A stretch of 6,118 nucleotides of DNA from Spartobacteria bacterium (GTDB lineage: Bacteria; Verrucomicrobiota; Verrucomicrobiia; Chthoniobacterales; Chthoniobacteraceae). Positions 1-5,379 of this stretch are shown here, in pieces. The DNA is taken from NCBI GenBank assembly GCA_025350985.1, contig JANXWU010000301.1, forward strand, positions 1 through 6,118, given 5' to 3'. Made by a program: the position numbers and the translations under genes. Position 1 is the stretch's first letter. Each line of letters opens with the position of its first letter. Below the pieces are notes generated by a model that saw only the letters and a list, made by a program, of their open reading frames with translations, was not told the DNA's origin and searched no databases.

Positions 1-1967
1 CCAACCCCTCCACAAAGCCCTACGGTATCGAAGCGGCGAAGGAATTGGTCAAAACGATGGTCACGCCCGCGGGCTTGGAAGTATCGCTCTTCGCAGCCGA
101 ACCAATGATTCAAAACCCGACGAACATCGACATCGACGAACGCGGTCGCGTGTGGGCGGTCGAAGCGGTGAACTATCGCAAATACTCGAACCTCCGTCCC
201 GCCGGCGACCGCGTCGTTGTCCTCGAAGACACCAATGGCGACGGAGTCGCGGACAAGGAAACGACCTTCTATCAAAACCCTGAACTCAAATGGCCGCTCG
301 GCATTTGCGTGCTGCCGCAGGAGCGCGGGACGAAAGTGATCGTGAGCGCCGCGCCGTGGGTTTGGCTTTTGGAAGACACGACGGGCAGCGGCAAGGCGGA
401 CAAGGCGACGAAGCTTTTCAAAGTCGGCGGCAACCCGAACCACGACCACAACGTTCACGCGTTTTCTTTCGGACCGGACGGGAAGTTTTATTTTAACATG
501 GGCAACGAAGCGCAGATTTTGATGACGCCCGATGGCGAGCACGTCCGCGACGTGGCGGGCAATGAAGTCATCAGCAAAGGCAAGCCGTATCGCGACGGGA
601 TGGTCTTCCGCTGCGACATCGATTTTGCGGAGGGAAAAGCGAAAAACGTCGAGACGCTCGGGTGGAATTTTCGCAACAACTACGAGGTCGCGGTCGATTC
701 TTTCGGCACGCTTTGGCAGTCGGACAACGACGACGACGGCAACAAAGCCGTGCGGATCAATTACGTGATGGAGTACGGCAACTACGGCTTCAAGGATGAG
801 ATGACCGGCGCAGGCTGGCAGGCCAAACGCACGAACATGGAGGAGGAAATTCCCAAGCGACACTGGCACTTGAACGACCCCGGCGTCGTCCCGAATTTGC
901 TGCAAACCGGAGCCGGCTCGCCGACGGGAATCCTCGTCAACGAAGGCACGACACTCGGCGCGCAGTTTTCCAATCAGGTCATCCACTGCGACGCCGGTCC
1001 GCGCGTGGTGCGCGCGTATCCGGTGGAAAATGACGGCGCGGGTTACAAAGCCACGTCGGTGGATATTCTCACCGCGCCAAACGAAAATTGGTATCGCCCG
1101 AGCGACGTGTCCATCGCGCCCGACGGCTCGCTGTTCGTGGCCGATTGGTTCGATCCCGGCGTCGGCGGACACGGCATGGGCGACAACGATGCCGAACACA
1201 TTCGCGGACGCATTTATCGCGTCGCGCCAAAAGGAATGAAGCTGTCGCCTCCGAAAGCTGATTTTTCCACGGTCGCGGGCAACATCGCCGCGCTGGAATC
1301 GCCCAACAAAGCGACGCAATACGTCGCCTGGCAGAAGCTGCATGCGATGGGTGTCAAGGCGGAACCCGAGTTGGCGAAGCTCGCGAAAAATCCGAATCCG
1401 CGTTTTCGCGCGCGCGCCTTGCAGTTGCTCGCGCACCACCAAGGTGGCGAACAAAAATACGTGAACGCCGCGCGGGATGACAATGATCCGAACGTGCGCA
1501 TCGTCGCGCTTCGTCTTGCCCGCGAATTGCATCTCGACGTGATTCCTCTCGTTAAGGCGCTGGTGAAAGACGCGTCGCCGCAGGTGCGCCGCGAATGCGC
1601 GCTGGCCTTGCGGCACAGCGAATCGGCGGAAGCGCCCGCGCTTTGGACCCAACTCGCGCTGCAACACGACGGCCACGACCGCTGGTACCTCGAAGCACTC
1701 GGCATCGGCGCGGACGGGAATGAGGCGAAGTATTTCGATGCGTGGCTCGCCGCCATCGGCAGCAACTTGGACACGCCCGCGGCGCGCGACATCATTTGGC
1801 GTTCGCGCGCACCGAAAGCTCCGGCGCTGCTGGTGAAAATCATCGGCGACGCCAAGACTTCGGAGACCGAGCGTGCGCGCTACATCCGCGCATTGGATTT
1901 CATCACTGGCCCCGAAAAAGACGCGGCGCTGCTGGAAATGGTGACGGGTGCTCTGGACAAAAAATGA
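1..1967 (+). CDS. PVC-type membrane-bound dehydrogenase-like beta-propeller protein with HEAT repeats (5' partial)
   Basis: Role inferred from family: a periplasmic, PQQ/soluble-glucose-dehydrogenase-like propeller protein of the putative membrane-bound dehydrogenase type (TIGR02604-like); the substrate is unknown. The reading frame is open from the first complete codon at position 3, so the TTG at 45 is not a real start. The true start, and probably a signal peptide, lie upstream; 654 residues are visible. Near the left edge is the family-typical stretch PAGLEVSLFAAEP, followed by DIDERGRVWAVE. Further motifs are a calcium-loop-like DTNGDGVAD (about nt 228-254), a degenerate copy DTTGSGKAD (about 375-401), NPNHDHNVHAFSFGPDG (about 432-482), and FVADWFDPGVGGHGMGD followed by HIRGRIYRVAPKG (about 1134-1226), which closes the propeller. 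From about nt 1270 to the stop the protein is helical and HEAT-like, with repeated units such as NPRFRARALQLLAHH and DPNVRIVALRLAREL. The heme domain that often ends such proteins is absent and is encoded by the next gene, which overlaps by 4 bases. Family assignment is confident; enzymatic activity is not proven. Confidence 0.9.
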   Translation, partial: NPSTKPYGIEAAKELVKTMVTPAGLEVSLFAAEPMIQNPTNIDIDERGRVWAVEAVNYRKYSNLRPAGDRVVVLEDTNGDGVADKETTFYQNPELKWPLGICVLPQERGTKVIVSAAPWVWLLEDTTGSGKADKATKLFKVGGNPNHDHNVHAFSFGPDGKFYFNMGNEAQILMTPDGEHVRDVAGNEVISKGKPYRDGMVFRCDIDFAEGKAKNVETLGWNFRNNYEVAVDSFGTLWQSDNDDDGNKAVRINYVMEYGNYGFKDEMTGAGWQAKRTNMEEEIPKRHWHLNDPGVVPNLLQTGAGSPTGILVNEGTTLGAQFSNQVIHCDAGPRVVRAYPVENDGAGYKATSVDILTAPNENWYRPSDVSIAPDGSLFVADWFDPGVGGHGMGDNDAEHIRGRIYRVAPKGMKLSPPKADFSTVAGNIAALESPNKATQYVAWQKLHAMGVKAEPELAKLAKNPNPRFRARALQLLAHHQGGEQKYVNAARDDNDPNVRIVALRLARELHLDVIPLVKALVKDASPQVRRECALALRHSESAEAPALWTQLALQHDGHDRWYLEALGIGADGNEAKYFDAWLAAIGSNLDTPAARDIIWRSRAPKAPALLVKIIGDAKTSETERARYIRALDFITGPEKDAALLEMVTGALDKK

Positions 1968-3073
1968 AGCGCGCCCTGCCCGCTCTTTTTCTTCTGGCGC
2001 TGGTGATTCCATTCGCCCGTGCCGATGAGCAATCGGACCGCATCAACGTCGCGGTCGAGGCGTTGAAGCGGCTCAAAGACATCGATCCCGAGCAGAATCC
2101 GGGCGTGAAAGCCGCATTGACGAAGGTGCTCGCCGCCACCAAAGGCACGCCGCAATTCGTGGAACTCGTCCGCGATTTCAAACTCAAGGGCCAGGAACCG
2201 GCACTGCTGGAAATGGTCTTGAAAGATCCGACGACTTCGGTCGCCGCCGACGCGACGCGGTTGCTGCTCGACAAGCCGGAGGCGATGGCGGCTGCGCTCA
2301 CTGGCGCGGATCTTTCCGCCGCGGCAAGAGTCGGCGTCGCCTTGGGAAACAGCAATGACAAGCGGGCGGTCGCTTTGTTGCTGCCGCTGGTTTCCGATGG
2401 AGCGAAAGATTTTAAACTACGTCAGCAAGCCGTCCGCTCGCTCGCGCTGATCAAGGAGGGCGCGGAGGCGTTGCTCAAAGCCGGAGCCGAAGAAAAGGTC
2501 GGCGCGGATTTGAAACTCACCGCCAGCACCGCGCTCAGCCTCGTGCCGTGGACGGACATTCACACGAAAGCCGCAGAGATTTTTCCGCCTCCGCAAGGCC
2601 AGAGTGGCGCGTTGCCGCCCATCGCGGAGCTGGTGAAAATGAAAGGCGACGCGAAACACGGCGCGGAAGTTTTCGGCGCGTGCGTCATCTGCCACCGCAT
2701 CGGCGACACTGGCATCGACTTTGGCCCGAACCTTTCGGAAATCGGCACGAAGCTCGGCAAGGATGCGCTTTACGAAGCGGTGCTGAGTCCGAGCGCGGGC
2801 ATCGTCGTGGGCTTCGAGGGCTCGGACATCAAGCTGAAAAACGGCGACGAAATCACCGGCATCGTCGTGAGCGAAACCGAAAATGAACTCGCCGTGAAAA
2901 CATTGGGCGGCGTGATCAGCCGTTACAACATCAGCGAAGTGGCCTCGCGGGAAAAGATGAAGCAGTCGCTGATGCCCGAAGGTCTCACGCAGTCGATGAC
3001 CACGCAGGACATCGTCGATCTTGCTGAATTTCTCAGCGCGCAAAAGAAAGCGGCGGCGGCACCCGCGCCATAG
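1964..3073 (+). CDS. Secreted HEAT-like protein with C-terminal c-type heme-binding domain (Pirellula/Verrucomicrobium type)
   Basis: Probable periplasmic electron-transfer protein of 369 residues. The ATG at 1964 overlaps the upstream TGA (ATGA), which suggests translational coupling. The frame is open further upstream to 1742, but starting at 1964 gives a clear signal peptide: MKR, a hydrophobic stretch to about residue 17, and ARA cleavage before Asp21. Residues about 25-205 are Ala/Leu-rich and helical, HEAT/ARM-like, with units such as KLRQQAVRSLALIKEGAEAL. Residues about 228-360 match the putative heme-binding domain (TIGR02603-like). They contain the heme c motif CVICH at 240-244 (covalent Cys240 and Cys243, axial His244), then IDFGPNLSEIG, PSAGIVVGFEG and LKNGDEITGIVVSE. 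SLMPEGL follows, whose Met337 is the likely distal heme ligand. The C-terminus is an Ala/Pro tail. Relatives often carry this domain fused behind a propeller and HEAT region; here it has its own export signal. The likely partner is the upstream dehydrogenase-like protein, an inference from overlap and family architecture. Confidence 0.9.
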   Translation: MKRALPALFLLALVIPFARADEQSDRINVAVEALKRLKDIDPEQNPGVKAALTKVLAATKGTPQFVELVRDFKLKGQEPALLEMVLKDPTTSVAADATRLLLDKPEAMAAALTGADLSAAARVGVALGNSNDKRAVALLLPLVSDGAKDFKLRQQAVRSLALIKEGAEALLKAGAEEKVGADLKLTASTALSLVPWTDIHTKAAEIFPPPQGQSGALPPIAELVKMKGDAKHGAEVFGACVICHRIGDTGIDFGPNLSEIGTKLGKDALYEAVLSPSAGIVVGFEGSDIKLKNGDEITGIVVSETENELAVKTLGGVISRYNISEVASREKMKQSLMPEGLTQSMTTQDIVDLAEFLSAQKKAAAAPAP

Positions 3074-3084
3074 GACAGGCTGGG
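3074..3084 (+). repeat. 11-bp direct repeat, left copy (possible target-site duplication)
   Basis: GACAGGCTGGG occurs here, directly after the TAG stop of the heme-protein gene, and again in the same orientation at 3311-3321. The two copies bracket the inverted-repeat element at 3088-3305, the arrangement expected of a target-site duplication. Three bases separate this copy from the left terminal arm and five separate the right copy from its arm, so the fit is not exact. Confidence 0.55.
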
Positions 3085-3148
3085 CCGTGGCTCCGTAAAA
3101 AACGCGCGTGTCATTCTGAGCGAAGTGGAGTTTGCACAGCGAACGAAA

Positions 3149-3222
3149 CGCAGTCGAAGAATCTCTTGCGCTTCCCGTGCAGCGGCGTGCCAGCAAATGG
3201 TGCAAGAGATTCTTCGACTGCG
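3149..3222. repeat. Perfect 21-bp inverted repeat (hairpin core of the element)
   Basis: The arms 3149-3169 and 3202-3222 are exact reverse complements, separated by a 32-base loop (3170-3201). The left arm contains CAGTCGAAGAATCTCTTGC. As RNA or single-stranded DNA this would form a long stable hairpin. No T-run follows the right arm, so it does not look like a standard intrinsic terminator on the plus strand, though such a stem could protect the upstream transcript's 3' end. Confidence 0.8.
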
Positions 3223-3231
3223 CCAAGCCTC

Positions 3232-3291
3232 CGCTCAGAATGACATGCGCTTGTCCACTTCTCTTCATCGCGCTCAGAATGACACCCGCTT
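3232..3291 (+). repeat. Two direct copies of the element end, period 39 bp
   Basis: Positions 3232-3252 and 3271-3291 are direct repeats matching at 19 of 21 bases. Each begins CGCTCAGAATGACA and ends CGCTT. Both are inverted relative to the single left copy around 3108-3122. The pattern suggests that an element end was duplicated, or that one element inserted next to or into another. Confidence 0.7.
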
Positions 3292-3310
3292 TTTTAACGG
3301 AGCCATTGCC

Positions 3311-3321
3311 GACAGGCTGGG
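3311..3321 (+). repeat. 11-bp direct repeat, right copy (possible target-site duplication)
   Basis: Exact second copy of GACAGGCTGGG, in the same orientation as 3074-3084. If the two are a target-site duplication, removing 3085-3321 restores an ancestral spacer of only about 50 bp between the heme-protein stop codon and the amidase start. Confidence 0.55.
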
Positions 3322-3360
3322 ATCGGTTGCGATTTTCGGGCGGTGTGGGATGATTGCTCC

Positions 3361-4458
3361 ATGCGTTACGCTCGCATCGCGGGGCTGATTTGGATTGCCG
3401 CCGCATTCGGCAGTGTGCGCGCGGACGACTGGCAGATCACGCGCTTCGAGGGTCGCGATTATGTCCCGCTCGAAAATGTCGCGCGATTTTACGGCCTGCC
3501 TGCCCCGGGATTGCCGGTCGAAAAAAAGATCGCGCTGGAACACGCGGGCAAGCAACTCGAGGTGACGCTCAACAGCCGCGAAATTCAAATCAACGGCGTG
3601 CGGCACTGGCTTTCTTTTCCCGCGCACACCGAGGGCGAGCAGGTTTTTATTTCGCGGCTCGATTTGGTGAAGGCGCTGGAGCCGCTGCTGCGACCAGAGC
3701 GCCTCGCCGGTTTGGGAGCGGTGAAAACGATCGTGCTCGATCCGGGACACGGCGGGCATGACAAGGGCGCGACCTGTATTTATGGCTGTGAGAAAGACTT
3801 CGCGCTCGATGTCTGCCTGCGCGCAAAACCACTGCTGGAATCCGCCGGCTACAAAGTCGTGCTGACGCGCAGCACCGATGTTTTCATTCCGCTCGAAGAA
3901 CGCCCGCGCGTGGCGAACCGAATTCCCGAGAGCATTTTCGTCAGCGTCCATTTCAACTGCTCCAATGAAAACCGCGACGCGAGTGGGTTCGAGATTTTCT
4001 CGATCGCGCCGCGCGGTGCGCCGGCGACGGCGGATCAAAACGTGACTTCCCACGCGTTGCGCAGCGAGCCGGGGAACGCCATGGACAACCAAAGTGTGAT
4101 GCTTGCGGGCAGCATTTTTCACTCGCTGCTGGGACACATCACCGAAGTGGATCGGGGGATGAAGCGCGCGCGCTTCGCGGTCATCCGGCTGGCGACAGTG
4201 CCGGCGGTTTTGGTTGAAGGCGGGTTCGTTTCAAATTCCGCCGACAGCCAGCTCATCGCGACGGCGACTTGGCGGCAGCAACTCGCGTCCTCCATCGTCA
4301 ACGGAATTGAGGGGTTCAAAAAGCTGGCCGAGACGAAGCAGCCGCCAAAAGTCGTCGCCGATTACCGCCGTGAGCAGCACGGGGGAGTCGTCTTGCGTGA
4401 GGCCACGAATCTGCCGCTGAAACCCACGCCCGCGGTGGTGGCACCCACGCAACCGTAG
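3361..4458 (+). CDS. Secreted N-acetylmuramoyl-L-alanine amidase (Amidase_3) with copper-amine-oxidase-like N-terminal domain
   Basis: Zinc amidase that cleaves the bond between N-acetylmuramic acid and L-alanine of peptidoglycan in the periplasm. It has 365 residues. I chose the ATG at 3361 because it opens a good signal peptide (MRYAR, hydrophobic core, cleavage after VRA at residue 21). The in-frame GTG at 3343 would only add six residues before it. A weak purine-rich stretch TGGGA lies about ten bases upstream. Residues about 22-112 resemble the copper amine oxidase N-terminal-like domain: short strands with DYVPLENVARFYGL, LEVTLNSREIQINGV and FISRLDLVKALEPLL. Residues about 121-330 form the catalytic domain. 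Predicted zinc ligands are His130 in DPGHGG, Glu144 in CEKD and His197 in SVHFN; the catalytic Glu286 is in VLVEGGFVSN. All key residues are present, so it should be active. The Pro-rich C-terminal tail of about 40 residues is unassigned. It ends 21 bp from the convergent DUF1080 gene. Confidence 0.93.
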   Translation: MRYARIAGLIWIAAAFGSVRADDWQITRFEGRDYVPLENVARFYGLPAPGLPVEKKIALEHAGKQLEVTLNSREIQINGVRHWLSFPAHTEGEQVFISRLDLVKALEPLLRPERLAGLGAVKTIVLDPGHGGHDKGATCIYGCEKDFALDVCLRAKPLLESAGYKVVLTRSTDVFIPLEERPRVANRIPESIFVSVHFNCSNENRDASGFEIFSIAPRGAPATADQNVTSHALRSEPGNAMDNQSVMLAGSIFHSLLGHITEVDRGMKRARFAVIRLATVPAVLVEGGFVSNSADSQLIATATWRQQLASSIVNGIEGFKKLAETKQPPKVVADYRREQHGGVVLREATNLPLKPTPAVVAPTQP

Positions 4459-4479
4459 CGTTTGGCGTGAAGGGGGCGG

Positions 4480-5301
4480 CTACGTTTCGTCGGATTTTTT
4501 CAGCTCGCGAATCCAGAGATTGCGGAAGCGGACCGGGTTGCCGTGATCCTGCAAACGAATCGGCCCCTGCTCGGGATGGGCGTGATATTTACCGACTTGT
4601 TTGTGGGGAGTCTCACCCGTGACCTCGGTGTGATTTTGCACGACCACGCCGTTGTGCAGGACGGTGAGGATCATTTTTTTCGCGACCGTGCCGTCTGAGT
4701 TGAAATGCGGCCCTTCGCAAAGGATGTCGTAGGTCTGCCACTGGCCGGGAGGCCGGCAGGCGTTGACGAGCGGCGGTTTCTGCGTGTAGATCGCGCCGGT
4801 CTGCCCGTCGGGATAGGTCTGGTTTTCGTAGCAATCGAGGACTTGAATCTCGTAGCGACCGAAGAGGAAGACTCCGCTGTTTCCGCGCCCCTGGCTTTCA
4901 CCTTTCGCTGGAGTCGGCTCCGCCCACTCGACGTGAAGTTGGAAGTCGGGTCCAAAATTATCCGCCGTGTGAATGTCTCCGCCACCGACGACGGCCGCAC
5001 CTTCTTCGAGTTTCCATTTGCAGGCTTCGTCCTTGCCGCTGCGCCATTTGGAGAGATCCTTCCCGTCCATGAGCACGACCGCATCGCTCGGAGCCGCGCC
5101 GGGTTTGTCCTGAGTGCTAGCTTCGCCGGGCGTGATGACGCGCGGCTGTGGGCGCTCGCCGTCGTGAACATGCCACTGGGTGCCGGGAATGAGCGGCGTG
5201 TCCTGGTAGCCAAGATGTTTTGCCGGTTTCGGCTCCTGGGCGTGCAGGGAAAATGCGGAGGCACAGAGCGCAACGAGAGTGAAGGGAGGAATTTTTTTCA
5301 T
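4480..5301 (-). CDS. Secreted DUF1080 / 3-keto-disaccharide hydrolase-like protein
   Basis: A 273-residue exported protein of the DUF1080 family (Pfam PF06439, now named 3-keto-disaccharide hydrolase), with a concanavalin/laminarinase-like beta-sandwich fold. Some members hydrolyse 3-keto-glycosides; this substrate is unknown. The ATG at 5299-5301 gives a signal peptide (MKKIPPF, hydrophobic core, cleavage after LHA at residue 21). Cys13 lacks a proper lipobox, so it is probably soluble periplasmic rather than a lipoprotein. Residues about 30-60 (GYQDTPLIPGTQWHVHDGERPQP) form the extra N-terminal segment I associate with PVC-group members. The DUF1080 domain spans about 73-267, with VVLMDGKDLSKWRSG, CKWKLEEGAAVVGGGDI, GRGNSGVFLFGRYEIQVLD (139-156), QWQTYDILCEGPHF (187-200), ILTVLHNGVVVQNH (211-224) and GPIRLQDHGNPVRFRNLWIREL (246-267). 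It looks intact. The histidine kinase gene lies upstream on the same strand, 78 bp away; the amidase gene is convergent. Confidence 0.92.
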   Translation of the reverse strand: MKKIPPFTLVALCASAFSLHAQEPKPAKHLGYQDTPLIPGTQWHVHDGERPQPRVITPGEASTQDKPGAAPSDAVVLMDGKDLSKWRSGKDEACKWKLEEGAAVVGGGDIHTADNFGPDFQLHVEWAEPTPAKGESQGRGNSGVFLFGRYEIQVLDCYENQTYPDGQTGAIYTQKPPLVNACRPPGQWQTYDILCEGPHFNSDGTVAKKMILTVLHNGVVVQNHTEVTGETPHKQVGKYHAHPEQGPIRLQDHGNPVRFRNLWIRELKKSDET

Positions 5302-5320
5302 GGGTAGTCGGAACCCCGAA

Positions 5321-5349
5321 ATTCAATGCCGCGCGACCCGCGCATTCAA
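5321..5349 (-). promoter_or_regulatory. Candidate sigma-70-like promoter for the DUF1080 gene
   Basis: On the minus strand TTGAAT (5349-5344) is followed after exactly 17 bases by a second TTGAAT (5326-5321). Each hexamer matches its consensus (TTGACA and TATAAT) at four of six positions, and the spacing is ideal. The start codon is only about 20 bases downstream of the -10 candidate, implying a very short leader with no strong ribosome binding site. The spacer holds a GC-rich 5-bp hairpin (GCGCG-ACC-CGCGC, 5331-5343), which could be chance in GC-rich DNA or an operator-like palindrome. Motif match only; the gene could also be read through from the kinase. Confidence 0.25.
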
Positions 5350-5379
5350 GCGTTTTCCTTTCCCATCGCGCCGGGGAAA

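Larger units (their letters stand above)
3088..3305. repeat. Nested inverted-repeat element, MITE-like, about 218 bp
   Basis: The 35-bp ends 3088-3122 and 3271-3305 are inverted copies matching at 32 of 35 positions. They begin TGGCTCCGT and end GTGTCATTCTGAGCG in the left orientation. Inside lies a second, perfect 21-bp inverted repeat (3149-3169 against 3202-3222). A further copy of the CGCTCAGAATGACA end sits at 3232-3245, making the right side a partial tandem duplication. I see no credible protein here, although open frames cross it. It occupies nearly all of the 287-bp gap between the heme-protein gene and the amidase gene. It could be a non-autonomous transposable element, a REP/BIME-like dispersed palindrome, or an RNA hairpin in the 3' UTR. 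From memory, sequences resembling TCATTCTGAGCGAAG with GAAGAATCTC recur in intergenic regions of diverse bacteria; I could not check copy number here. Confidence 0.7.

Noticed and set aside
45..47. TTG as start of the first gene
   Set aside because: The frame is open to the window edge and the family normally carries upstream residues and an export signal; treated as a partial gene.
1214..1855. Minus-strand open frame of about 213 codons opposite the HEAT region
   Set aside because: Mirror frame of a HEAT-repeat coding sequence, rich in Ser/Arg/Ala, without a recognisable start context or domain.
1742..1963. Upstream extension of the heme-protein frame to 1742
   Set aside because: The extension lies wholly inside the previous gene, has shadow-like composition, and would bury the signal peptide that starts at 1964.
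1955..1975. Frameshift making genes one and two a broken single gene
   Set aside because: The second frame begins with a clean ATGA overlap and a good signal peptide, which a random frameshift would not create.
3149..3295. Rho-independent terminator made by the hairpin and the T-run at about 3290-3295
   Set aside because: The T-run is about 70 bases past the strong inner stem; it only follows the outer inverted repeat end, so it does not form a standard hairpin-plus-U-tract.
3088..3305. CRISPR array
   Set aside because: The repeats are inverted and nested, with no regular series of direct repeats and unique spacers and no cas gene.
3125..3388. Small plus-strand open frames across the repeat element (3125-3388 and 3132-3353)
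   Set aside because: They are composed of inverted-repeat sequence and overlap the amidase start region; no domain or ribosome binding site supports them.
2417..3406. Long minus-strand open frame of about 329 codons across the heme-protein gene and the repeat element
   Set aside because: It is antisense to a well-supported gene, Arg/Ala-rich with no recognisable domain, and runs through the repeat element; typical of a GC-rich shadow frame.
3274..4137. Minus-strand open frame of about 287 codons opposite the amidase gene
   Set aside because: The amidase has all catalytic motifs on the plus strand; the antisense frame is Arg/His-rich with no family resemblance.
4459..4479. Shared terminator between the convergent amidase and DUF1080 genes
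   Set aside because: The 21-bp gap has no inverted repeat followed by a T-run in either direction.
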